Source: Anaerolineae bacterium (GTDB lineage: Bacteria; Chloroflexota; Anaerolineae; B4-G1). Taken from it: a DNA stretch of 17,991 bases. The stretch lies in assembly GCA_027079895.1 (NCBI GenBank), contig JALWUZ010000370.1, positions 1 to 17,991 on the forward strand, given 5' to 3'. Made by a program: the position numbers and the translations under genes. Below the pieces are notes generated by a model. That model was not told the origin of the DNA and searched no databases. It saw only the letters and a program-made list of their open reading frames with translations. Of this stretch, positions 7,387 to 15,524 are shown one piece after another (position 1 is the stretch's first letter; every line of letters starts with the position of its first letter).

Positions 7387-8058
7387 ATGGATCAACTTTT
7401 GACTCCTGAACCGCTCTCGACAGTGGCGTTGGTGTTCAATCTCCTCCTGGGCCTCCTGCTCTCGGCCGGGGTGGCCTGGTATTACGCCCGTTTCGGGGAG
7501 GCCCTCTCAAACAGGGTCAAGTTTGCCCGTCTGCTGCCGATTCTATCCCTGATCACCATCTTGGTGATTTCGGTCGTCAAGGCTTCCCTGGCCCTCTCCC
7601 TGGGATTGGTCGGTGCGCTCTCCATCGTGCGTTTCCGCACCGCCATCAAAGACCCGGAGGAACTGATCTACCTGTTCCTGGCGATCGCCATCGGGCTCGG
7701 ACTGGGGGCGGACCAGCGGGTGCCGACGGTGATAGCGGTGCTGGTCATCACCGCCTTGCTGGTCGCCATCCGCCTGCTGGCTCCCCGCGCCGGCCGGAAG
7801 AACCTGTACCTGAACATCCAGACTCCGGAGGGCGAGGACAAGGGGAACACGCTCGCCACCGTGAACGAGATTCTGGCCCGGAACGTCCGCCTGGTTGATA
7901 TGCGCCGCCTCGACCGCCACGACCGCACCCTGCAACTCACCTACCTCCTCGATTGCAAAGACCAAAACACCCTCCAGCGACTGGTGAATGAGTTGACAGA
8001 GGCGATTCCGGCCTGCTCCTTCAGTTTCATTGACCAGAGCAGCATGCCGGGAGTCTGA
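7387..8058 (+). CDS. DUF4956 domain membrane protein
   Basis: Integral membrane protein of 223 residues with no experimentally assigned role that I know of. Four or five hydrophobic segments are visible (about 12-33, 47-66, 67-81, 93-107 and 112-131). The family signature is GALSIVRFRTAIKDPEELIY (76-95) followed by LFLAIAIGLGLGADQR, a highly conserved loop with Arg and acidic residues facing the membrane. Residues 140-223 form a soluble tail rich in charged residues, probably cytoplasmic. The ATG at 7387 is chosen because GAGGTG (7373-7378) lies 8 nt upstream; an in-frame TTG at 7363 overlaps the preceding gene and has no ribosome site. It is followed after 1 nt by the CotH-like gene. From memory, DUF4956, VTC and CotH proteins often occur as neighbours, so a joint function with the next two genes is likely. 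Confidence 0.88.
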   Translation: MDQLLTPEPLSTVALVFNLLLGLLLSAGVAWYYARFGEALSNRVKFARLLPILSLITILVISVVKASLALSLGLVGALSIVRFRTAIKDPEELIYLFLAIAIGLGLGADQRVPTVIAVLVITALLVAIRLLAPRAGRKNLYLNIQTPEGEDKGNTLATVNEILARNVRLVDMRRLDRHDRTLQLTYLLDCKDQNTLQRLVNELTEAIPACSFSFIDQSSMPGV

Positions 8059-8059
8059 A

Positions 8060-11000
8060 ATGCGCATACGGAGTACCCAGGAGACGCACGCCCGCTTTTG
8101 GGACAGGACCCGGCTCTGGCTGCGGTCGGCGGACGGAGTTCGACAATTCCTGCTGGCGGCCGCCGTCGGCTTTGGATTGACGCTGGCCCTGGCTCTGGGG
8201 TACAAGGTGGGCGGCTGGCGGGTGATAGACCCCCTGACGAAAGCCGTGGCCGAGTCCCTGGCCGCCGAGACGCAATCCACCACGGAGCAGGCCCTGAAGA
8301 GCAACGACCTGCCGACGTTGTACCTCGACATCGGCTTCGAGGAGTACCAGGCGTTGGCCGCCCAGCGGGAGGAGGCGTTGCAGCGCGGCATCCTGCTGGT
8401 GGACGACGACGACTGGGTCAGGGCCCAGATTCGGTACCGCGACGACACCCTCCCCGTGCGGATTCGTCTCAAGGGCGACTGGCTCGACCACCTGGGAGAG
8501 AACAAGTGGTCGTTCCGGGTCAAGACCCGGCGCGGAACCGCGCTCTTTGGAATGCGCTCGTTCTCCCTCCAATCTCCGGCCACGCGCCTCTACCTGAACG
8601 AGTGGCTGTTCCTGGAGGACTTGCGCCGGGCCGGTATCCTGGCCCCCCGCTACTCCTTCGTCAATCTGACCGTCAACGGGGAGGACTGGGGGATATACGC
8701 CCTGGAGGAGAGTTTCTCCAAAGAACTGCTCGAATCCCAGGGGAGGCGGGAGGGAGTGATCGTCCGTTTCGACGAGGACCTGTTCTGGCGGCGGCGGGCT
8801 CTGTTCGGCGGGGAGGACGAGTCCTGGAAGTACTCCGTGGACCCCATCGCGGCCACATTCGAACTGCCGGCCTTCGCCGAGGTGGACGCCTTCGGCACCA
8901 ACAAAATCGCCGCCGACCCCGTCCTGAGCGCCCAGGGCGAGGCCGCTCTGGGGCTGTTGCGCGGCTGGCAGGCGGGGAAACTATCCACCGGGCAGGTCTT
9001 CGACGCCGAGTTGACGGGCCGCTATCTGGCCCACATCAATCTATGGGGAGCGCGTCACGGTATCGCCTGGCACAACGCGCGTTACTACTACAACCCCCTG
9101 ACCACGCGCTTGGAGCCGATTGGTTACGACAACCTGCCTCTGGAACCCGTCTACTCACACTTCGTAGACCTCTCCCAGTACGACGACCTGGGGATTATGC
9201 GGGCCTACGTCCAAGAGGTCGCCCGTATCGCCCGGCCTGACTACCTGGCCGAGTTGCGGGATGCCTACGAGTCCCAATTCGAGCATTACCGCGCGGTGCT
9301 GTCTCAGGAGTTCGACTTGGAGCACCTGCAACCTCCCTGGGACACGCTGGCGACCCGTCAGGAGATGCTGCTCGATGCCCTCCACCCGCCCCAGACAGTC
9401 TACGCCTACCAGGTGGCCCGTGACGCGGATGAGGTTGAGTTGCAGGTCGGCAACATCTTGCAATACCCGGTCGTCCTGCGCAGCCTACGGGTCGCCGGGC
9501 GTGACATCCCTATCTCACCCTCCTGGATCACGGACACCGAACACCTGCTCCACACCGGGGCATTGCCTGAGATCGTGCTGCGCAGGGAAATGGAACAGCG
9601 TATGCGTTACCTGACGCTGCGCGTGCCGTCCTCCATACTCCCCTCTCGCCCGCTCACCGCGGCCGCTTCTCTCTCCCCGACCCTCCAACTCGTGACCAGC
9701 CTGTACGGCGTGACCGACACCGTCGTCGTTGACGTGCGGAACGACTACCCGGCGGCCCTGTCGCACCCCCTGTTGCCGCCGCGCCCGACGGTGGCCGAGG
9801 CCCTCGCCCGCTACCCGTTCCTGAAGCCGGCCGAACAAGACCACTTCCTGGAACTCCGTTCGGGCGACTGGCAGGTGACGGGCGACCTGATTCTGCCGGA
9901 TGGGTACGGGCTGTGGGGGACGGAGCCGGTCACGCTCACTTTCGCGCCTGGCGCCATCCTGTTCTCCAACGGCCCGTTGCTGCTGCGCGGCCCGGAGGTG
10001 GGCAGTATCACCTTTGCACCCGCCCTGGACACCTGGGGGGGAATAGTGGTGCTCCAGGCCGGGGACGACGTGCCATCCGCCCTCCACAATGTCGAAATCC
10101 GCGCCACCAGCGGCATCAGCCGGGACGGCTGGATGACCACCGGCGGGGTCACTTTCTACGAGAGCCCTGTCATCATGACCTCCTCCCGCCTGCTCGACTC
10201 CGTCGCCGAGGACACCATCAACGTGGTGCGTTCCCGCTTCGAGTTCGCCGATTCGGAGTTCGGCAACGCGGCCTCCGACGCCTTCGACGGCGACTTCGTG
10301 CAGGGCCGGGTCCAAGACTGCTCCTTCCACGATGTCCGCGGTGACGGCATTGACGTCAGCGGCAGCCAGATCACCGTCGAGGGCGTCAACCTGCTCCGGG
10401 TCTACGACAAGGGCATATCGGCCGGCGAGGGAAGCATCGTGACGGTGAACGACCTCCACGCCGCCGACATCGGGATAGCGGTCGCCGCCAAAGACCTGTC
10501 CAGCGTCACGGTCGAGAAGGCGGCCATCGCCCGCGCCTGGGTGGCGGGCCTGGCGGCCTACCTCAAAAAGATGGAGTACGGCCCGGCCAGCCTCACCGCC
10601 TCCTACGTCACCTTCGAGGATCACTCCCCCCAGACGTTGGTACAGACCGGCAGCAGCGTCCAGGTCAACGGACGCCCCGCCCCGGCCGCCGACCTGGACG
10701 TGAGCGACCTGTACCGCCGGATGGAGGCCCTGGCCCGGATGCACCCCCTGAACTATCGCCTGGGCGACGCCATCCGGCTGGTGGGCTACGACCTGACCCA
10801 AGACGACGGCGCGGCCCGCCTCACGCTTTACTGGCAGTCGGACGCCCCCCTGGAACACGATTACACCGTCTTCGTCCACATCCTGGACGACGACGGCAAC
10901 CTGGCGGCCCAGAGGGACAACATGCCCCAGGACGGCGACCGGCCCACGACCGGCTGGGAGGTCGGAGAACTGATCGAAGACCTGCACACCGTCCCCCTGC

Positions 11001-11146
11001 CGCCGGACTTACCGCCAGGCCGGTACCAGGTCGTCATCGGGCTGTATCTCTGGCAGACCGGCGAGCGTCTGCCCGTCCACCGGCTCGACGGCGTGATGCT
11101 GCCTAACGGTGCCATCCCTCTGGGCGCGATGGTGATCGGGCAGTGA
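8060..11146 (+). CDS. Membrane-anchored CotH-kinase-like protein with beta-helix and C-terminal beta domain
   Basis: A 1028-residue protein probably anchored by one N-terminal helix (FLLAAAVGFGLTLALALGY, about 30-48) with the rest outside the cytoplasm. Residues ~65-450 match the CotH kinase family: RIRLKGDWLDHLGENKWSFR (K138, K149), an inserted NGEDWGIYALEES motif (209-218), and HNARYYYNP...LEPIGYDN ending at D357, equivalent to the metal-binding Asp. CotH proteins are secreted or surface protein kinases with an atypical fold. The other conserved Asp, normally a few residues before the HN pair, is not seen (GARHGIAWHN). Residues ~645-850 look like a right-handed parallel beta-helix (short repeats such as DCSFHDVRGDGIDVSG). 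Residues ~897-1028 (LNYRLGDAIRLVGYDL, FVHILDDDGN, LPPGRYQVVIGLY) resemble a beta-sandwich domain found on Chloroflexi membrane glycosyltransferases. The ATG at 8060 has GGGAG 6 nt upstream. Confidence 0.82.
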   Translation: MRIRSTQETHARFWDRTRLWLRSADGVRQFLLAAAVGFGLTLALALGYKVGGWRVIDPLTKAVAESLAAETQSTTEQALKSNDLPTLYLDIGFEEYQALAAQREEALQRGILLVDDDDWVRAQIRYRDDTLPVRIRLKGDWLDHLGENKWSFRVKTRRGTALFGMRSFSLQSPATRLYLNEWLFLEDLRRAGILAPRYSFVNLTVNGEDWGIYALEESFSKELLESQGRREGVIVRFDEDLFWRRRALFGGEDESWKYSVDPIAATFELPAFAEVDAFGTNKIAADPVLSAQGEAALGLLRGWQAGKLSTGQVFDAELTGRYLAHINLWGARHGIAWHNARYYYNPLTTRLEPIGYDNLPLEPVYSHFVDLSQYDDLGIMRAYVQEVARIARPDYLAELRDAYESQFEHYRAVLSQEFDLEHLQPPWDTLATRQEMLLDALHPPQTVYAYQVARDADEVELQVGNILQYPVVLRSLRVAGRDIPISPSWITDTEHLLHTGALPEIVLRREMEQRMRYLTLRVPSSILPSRPLTAAASLSPTLQLVTSLYGVTDTVVVDVRNDYPAALSHPLLPPRPTVAEALARYPFLKPAEQDHFLELRSGDWQVTGDLILPDGYGLWGTEPVTLTFAPGAILFSNGPLLLRGPEVGSITFAPALDTWGGIVVLQAGDDVPSALHNVEIRATSGISRDGWMTTGGVTFYESPVIMTSSRLLDSVAEDTINVVRSRFEFADSEFGNAASDAFDGDFVQGRVQDCSFHDVRGDGIDVSGSQITVEGVNLLRVYDKGISAGEGSIVTVNDLHAADIGIAVAAKDLSSVTVEKAAIARAWVAGLAAYLKKMEYGPASLTASYVTFEDHSPQTLVQTGSSVQVNGRPAPAADLDVSDLYRRMEALARMHPLNYRLGDAIRLVGYDLTQDDGAARLTLYWQSDAPLEHDYTVFVHILDDDGNLAAQRDNMPQDGDRPTTGWEVGELIEDLHTVPLPPDLPPGRYQVVIGLYLWQTGERLPVHRLDGVMLPNGAIPLGAMVIGQ

Positions 11147-11829
11147 CAGCGACCGACCCCCGTTACGAGATAAAATTGACCTGCGACGAGGCTTACCTGC
11201 CCGACGTGCGGGTCTGGCTCGACCTCCACCCGGAGGCTTTCTTCGAGGCCTATCCGCCCCGGCAGGTGAACAGCCTCTACTTCGACACCCTGTCCGTCGA
11301 GTCCCTGGACGACAACCTCATCGGCACCGGCGAGCGGCGGAAACTGCGCTTCCGCTGGTACGGGACGGACTATACCTCCGTCCGGGGGCGACTGGAACTC
11401 AAGCGCAAGTCGAACTACCTGGGCTGGAAAGAGTACCATCCGCTCCCGGACACCTACGACCTGACCACGACCACCTGGGAGGAGATCGTGTCCCGCATGC
11501 GGGCGCGGGCGGAGGGCCCATTCGCCCTCTGGCTAGCCCAGATGTCCCGCCCGGTGCTGCTCAACGGCTACATGCGGGAGTATTACGAATCGGCGGACCG
11601 GCAACTGAGAGTGACGCTCGACTACCGGCAGGCCGCCTACGAGCAACTGACCCACCTCGTCCCCAACTTGAGACTGCGCTCCCCTACCCCCAGTTACCTG
11701 GTCGTGGAGGTGAAAGCGTCTCCCCGCCACCACCGGCGGGTGTCCGACCTGCTCTCATCGTTCCCCATCCCGGTAGTGCGTAACTCCAAGTACGTGATTG
11801 GAGTCCTGGAGTCCCTGTGTTTCCTGTGA
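11143..11829 (+). CDS. VTC-domain protein (polyphosphate polymerase-like, triphosphate tunnel fold)
   Basis: Soluble 228-residue protein of the VTC/TTM superfamily, in which eukaryotic Vtc4 makes polyphosphate from ATP inside a basic tunnel. Almost the whole protein is this domain and the tunnel residues look intact: YEIKL (E9, K11), SLYFDT, the basic run ERRKLRFRWYG (65-73), LELKRKS (E85, K87), MREYY (R145), LRVTLDY (R156, D160), VVEVKAS (E189, K191) and SKYVIGV (K216). There is no SPX regulatory domain and no membrane segment, unlike yeast VTC; the neighbouring DUF4956 protein could supply the membrane part. The start is a GTG inside a GTGA overlap with the CotH-like gene, indicating coupled translation. 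Catalysis of polyphosphate synthesis is not proven for these bacterial proteins; another triphosphate reaction is possible. Confidence 0.87.
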   Translation: MTATDPRYEIKLTCDEAYLPDVRVWLDLHPEAFFEAYPPRQVNSLYFDTLSVESLDDNLIGTGERRKLRFRWYGTDYTSVRGRLELKRKSNYLGWKEYHPLPDTYDLTTTTWEEIVSRMRARAEGPFALWLAQMSRPVLLNGYMREYYESADRQLRVTLDYRQAAYEQLTHLVPNLRLRSPTPSYLVVEVKASPRHHRRVSDLLSSFPIPVVRNSKYVIGVLESLCFL

Positions 11830-11837
11830 GTCATGCG

Positions 11838-13235
11838 ATGTCACCCACCGTTTCCGTCATCATCCTCGGTTGGGGGGGCGAGAAATTCGTCGCCGCCTGC
11901 CTGGAGGCCCTCAACCGCCAGACCTATCCGGCGGGAGAAATCATCGTCGTGGACAACGGCTCCCCCGACCGCACCGCCGCGATCGTCGCCCGTGACTTCC
12001 CCCACGTCCACCTCATCCGCACCGGGGAGAACCTGGGCGTCGCCGGCGGGAACAACGTCGGTCTGCGGGCCGCCAGGGGGGACATCCTGGTGCTGACCAA
12101 CGTGGACACCGAGCCGCGCCCCGATTGGCTGGCTCAATTGGTCGCCGCCTTCGAGAGCGACCCCCGCATCGGCATCGTGGGCGGCAAACTGCTCTACCCC
12201 GACGGCACGGTGCAGTACGGCGGAGGGCGCATTGACCCCCTGCGCGGCACGTCGAGCCACATCGCCGAGCACGCCCCCGACGACCCCGACGACACCCGCA
12301 TCCGCGACACCGACTTCGCCACCGGCGCGGCCCTCGCCCTGCGCCGGGAGGTGCTGGTGCAAATCGGCTTCGAGGACGAGGGCTACTTCCCCATCAACTA
12401 CGAGGACCCCGACCTGTGCTTCCGGGCGCGGCTGGCCAACTGGCGGGTCTGCTACGCCCCCCAGGCGGTCTCGATTCACCACGAATCCTCCACCCTGACC
12501 GAGGTCGCCCCCCACCGCATCTTGAGTTACCTCCTGGGGCGGCTGCGCTTCGTCGCCAAATTCTGGCCCGACGAGCGTCTGCGCACCGCCTTCGTCGAAG
12601 CCGAGGCCGAGTGGCTGCGGGAACTGCGCGAGCAGCGTACCGCCTTTGCCACCTTTGCCTACGGCGTGATGGATTTCGTCTACCTCAAGACGCTGCTGGA
12701 CGTTGACGACCTGGCCGCCTGGCGGCGGCGGCTGGGGGTCGAGCCGGACGAGGCACGCTCCCGCCGCACGCTGACCGAGGTACTGACCCGCCTGCGGACT
12801 GCATGCCTGCCCTCCTTCCAGCCCGTCACCCCCCGCTACCTGGCTCCCACCTCCGACGAGGCTCTGCGCGGCCTGCTGGCCCGCTGGCTGTCCGCCGACG
12901 AGAGCGACCCCGCCCTCCAACCGCTCCTGGGGATGCTGACCTCCACCCTCTCGCTGCTGAAAGTGGAGGTCAACCCCCACCTGCCCATCGCTTGGCCGGA
13001 GTGGCCGCCGGGCGCGTGGCCCAAACTGAAAGCGGCCTGGCAGAAACTCGTCCGCCGCATGCTCCGCTGGTACATCGAACCCATCGTCACCCAGCAGAAT
13101 CAGGTCAACCGGGACACGCTCCAACTGCTCAACGCGCTGACGCAAGAGGTATTGCTGTTGCGGGCGGAGGTGGCGCGGAGCGGGCACGCCGTCGGCGAGG
13201 GGGACGAGGGGCCTGGGACAGAGAGCAGCCTATGA
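11838..13235 (+). CDS. Glycosyltransferase family 2 (rhamnosyltransferase-like), second copy
   Basis: GT-A inverting transferase of 465 residues. The catalytic domain is at residues 1-260: TVSVIILGWGGEKFVAACL, VVDNGSPDRTAAIVAR (38-53), ENLGVAGGNNVGLRAARGD, LVLTNVDTEPRPDWL (DxD-equivalent 88-91), GAALALRREV and INYEDPDLCFRARLANW (E189, D190). It follows the same layout as the gene at 2144 and is likely a distant paralogue or a second linkage-specific enzyme. The C-terminal part is helical and carries LRWYIEPIVTQQNQVN (Q419, Q420, N421) followed by a short leucine-rich coil (TLQLLNALTQEVLLLRAEV), a motif also seen in the proteins at 2144 and 15525. ATG 11838 is preferred, 8 nt after the previous stop; a GTG at 11826 overlapping that stop is possible. 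It overlaps the next gene by ATGA. Confidence 0.86.
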   Translation: MSPTVSVIILGWGGEKFVAACLEALNRQTYPAGEIIVVDNGSPDRTAAIVARDFPHVHLIRTGENLGVAGGNNVGLRAARGDILVLTNVDTEPRPDWLAQLVAAFESDPRIGIVGGKLLYPDGTVQYGGGRIDPLRGTSSHIAEHAPDDPDDTRIRDTDFATGAALALRREVLVQIGFEDEGYFPINYEDPDLCFRARLANWRVCYAPQAVSIHHESSTLTEVAPHRILSYLLGRLRFVAKFWPDERLRTAFVEAEAEWLRELREQRTAFATFAYGVMDFVYLKTLLDVDDLAAWRRRLGVEPDEARSRRTLTEVLTRLRTACLPSFQPVTPRYLAPTSDEALRGLLARWLSADESDPALQPLLGMLTSTLSLLKVEVNPHLPIAWPEWPPGAWPKLKAAWQKLVRRMLRWYIEPIVTQQNQVNRDTLQLLNALTQEVLLLRAEVARSGHAVGEGDEGPGTESSL

Positions 13236-15520
13236 CCGACGCACCTCTCACCATCTCCCTCATCATCAACACCACCGACCGCGCCGGCCCCCTGCGGACA
13301 CTCCTCCGCTCCCTGGAACACCAGTCATACCCGCACTTCGAGGTCATCGTCGTCGTCGGCCCTACCCACGACGATACCCTGGACATGCTCTCCGAGTACG
13401 CCGGGCGGGTGCGGGTGCTGCGCTGTCCGCAGGCCAACTTGAGCCAATCGCGCAACATCGGCCTCCGCGCCGCCGCCGGGGACATCGTGGCCTACATTGA
13501 CGACGACGCCGTCCCCGCCCGCCACTGGCTGGCCCAACTGGCCCACCTCTTCCGAAACCCGGACTTGGACGCTACCGGCGGTGTGGTATACTTGGTACAT
13601 CCCATCCGCCCGGTGGTTCAACACCGCCTAGGCCTCACCTCCTCCCTCTTCGAGCAGGAGGTGGTGCGCGACTCCTACCTGGAGCAGATCGTCCCCCCCG
13701 GCGACGGGCGGCAGTGGGTAGCGCGGATGATGGGCACCAACATGGCCTTCCGCCGTCGAGCGCTGCTGGCCGTCGGCGGCTTCGACGAGTTCTACGTTTA
13801 CATCGCCGAGGAAGCGGACGTCATGCTCCGCCTGGTCAACGCCGGATACACCATCCATCCGGTTCGGGAGTCTCCGGTCTACCACGTCCCGGCCTCCAGC
13901 CGCCACCGGGTGATCTACACCTACGCCGCCCGATGGTGGCTCCAGACCCGCTCCGGCGTCTACTTCAGCATCAAGAACGGGCGGGCGGCCGGCGACCCGC
14001 CCCAAGCGATCCTCCTCCGCAGCCTCCACCTCTTCCACGGCCATTGGATTTGGTACGGCCAACTGCGTCGGGAGGGGCACATCTCGTTGGCCCAACTCTG
14101 GCGCATGCGGCTGGGGGAGGTGCGCGGTGCGTTGGAAGGGGCTTTCGGCGGCCTCCTCCGTCCGCGCCGCCTGATTCAGACCGCAGAGCGTTCGATGTCA
14201 ACTACACCCGCCTTCCAACCATTTCTCGAACCTGACCGTCCCTCTCCCCCCGCTGTTGACCCGCTCACCGGGCACCAGCCGCGCCCCGCGCCGACCGAGG
14301 GCGAACCGCTGCGCATCTGCCTGCTGAGCGCGACCTATCCGCCGGCCCAATTCGACGGCATCGCCCGCCTGACCCACCTGATGGCGCGGGGGCTGTTCGA
14401 GTTGGGCCACACCGTCCACGTCATCGCGCGGGGGGAGCGGGAGACCGTCACCTTCCGCGATGGAGCCTACGTCCACCGCATCCCCTACCGCCTGGAACGG
14501 TACGACCGCTACCGCCGCTACCCCACCCTGTACCACACACTCAACTACAGCCACGCCGTCCACGAGCGGGTCAAGCGGCTCCTGTGGAACGACGGCGTCC
14601 AGATCGTGGACTCCCCCATCTGGCAGTTCGAGGGACTGGTGACGGCCGTCGGCGGCCTCCTGCCGGTCGTCGTGCGGCTGGTCACGTCCTACCGCCAAAT
14701 CGCCGCCATGCAGGGCCTCCACGACGACAACGCCCGCCTGATGGGAGATGTCGAGGAATTGTTCCTGCGGCAGGCCGACCACCTGCTCCCCAACACCGCC
14801 GCTACCCTCGCCACCGTGCGCCGCCTCTACGACCTGCCAGACCTGGACGGACGGTACACCATCGTTCCCTACGGCATCGTCCCCGCCCCCGACGAGGCGA
14901 CGCGCCCCTTCGACCTCGACCGCCCGCCCGACACCCTGACCGTCCTCTTCGTCGGGCGATTGGAGCAGCGCAAGGGCATCCTCGACCTGTTCGCGGCCAT
15001 CCCGGCGGTGGTGAAACGGGTGAAAAACGTCCGCTTCCTCCTCGCCGGACAGGACAACAGCCACCACGACGGCTTCCAGCAGCGGGAGGGGATGGACTAC
15101 CCGACCTACTTCGCCCGCCGTTACGGGGAATACGGCTCACACGTCCGCTTCCTGGGCCGCGTGAGCGATGAGGAACTCAACGGCCTGTACCGCTCCTGTG
15201 ACCTCTTCATCGCCCCCTCGCTCTACGAATCCTTTGGCCTGATCTACCTGGAGGCGATGAACTACGCCAAGCCGGTCATCGGCTGCCGCAGCGGGGGCGT
15301 GCCGGAGGTGGTCGAGGAGGGCGTCACTGGCCTACTGGTGGAGCCGCACTCGCCCGACGCGCTGGCCGACGCGCTGGTGACGCTCCTTCAGTCCCCGCGG
15401 CGTCTGCGCGAGATGGGGCTGGCCGGGCGGCAGCGGCTCTTGGAGCGGTTCACCTACCTTGAGATGGCCCGTCGCTTCGCCCAGGCGTACCGTCAGGTGC
15501 TCACGAAAAAGCAGGAGTGA
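13232..15520 (+). CDS. GT2-GT4 fusion glycosyltransferase
   Basis: A 762-residue two-domain sugar transferase. Residues 1-320 are a GT2 domain: TISLIINTTDRAGPLRTLLR, VIVVVGPTHDDT, NLSQSRNIGLRAAAGD, YIDDDAVPARHWL with the DDD metal site at 90-92, GTNMAFRRRALLAVGGFDE and an acidic EEADVMLRL. A proline-rich linker (about 322-360) leads to a GT4 domain: LRICLLSATYPPAQFDGIAR, PYGIVPAPDE, VLFVGRLEQRKGILDLFAAI and SLYESFGLIYLEAMNYAKPV with E666 and E674 as E-x7-E. An in-frame ATG at 14195 (Met322) sits at the domain junction, though its upstream ribosome-site match is weak. The start is the ATGA overlap with the previous gene; longer in-frame extensions upstream merely run through that gene. It ends 4 nt before the next ORF. 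Acceptor sugars are unknown. Confidence 0.87.
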   Translation: MTDAPLTISLIINTTDRAGPLRTLLRSLEHQSYPHFEVIVVVGPTHDDTLDMLSEYAGRVRVLRCPQANLSQSRNIGLRAAAGDIVAYIDDDAVPARHWLAQLAHLFRNPDLDATGGVVYLVHPIRPVVQHRLGLTSSLFEQEVVRDSYLEQIVPPGDGRQWVARMMGTNMAFRRRALLAVGGFDEFYVYIAEEADVMLRLVNAGYTIHPVRESPVYHVPASSRHRVIYTYAARWWLQTRSGVYFSIKNGRAAGDPPQAILLRSLHLFHGHWIWYGQLRREGHISLAQLWRMRLGEVRGALEGAFGGLLRPRRLIQTAERSMSTTPAFQPFLEPDRPSPPAVDPLTGHQPRPAPTEGEPLRICLLSATYPPAQFDGIARLTHLMARGLFELGHTVHVIARGERETVTFRDGAYVHRIPYRLERYDRYRRYPTLYHTLNYSHAVHERVKRLLWNDGVQIVDSPIWQFEGLVTAVGGLLPVVVRLVTSYRQIAAMQGLHDDNARLMGDVEELFLRQADHLLPNTAATLATVRRLYDLPDLDGRYTIVPYGIVPAPDEATRPFDLDRPPDTLTVLFVGRLEQRKGILDLFAAIPAVVKRVKNVRFLLAGQDNSHHDGFQQREGMDYPTYFARRYGEYGSHVRFLGRVSDEELNGLYRSCDLFIAPSLYESFGLIYLEAMNYAKPVIGCRSGGVPEVVEEGVTGLLVEPHSPDALADALVTLLQSPRRLREMGLAGRQRLLERFTYLEMARRFAQAYRQVLTKKQE

Positions 15521-15524
15521 CCCT

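Noticed and set aside
12803..13231. Upstream extension of the GT2-GT4 fusion in the same frame
   Set aside because: It runs through the previous gene in a shifted frame, giving low-complexity Pro/Ala/Arg sequence; the ATGA overlap at 13232 is the natural start.
13565..13592. TTGGAC-16-TATACT promoter-like sequence inside the GT2-GT4 fusion
   Set aside because: The -35 matches only three of six consensus bases; the TATACT alone is not sufficient support.
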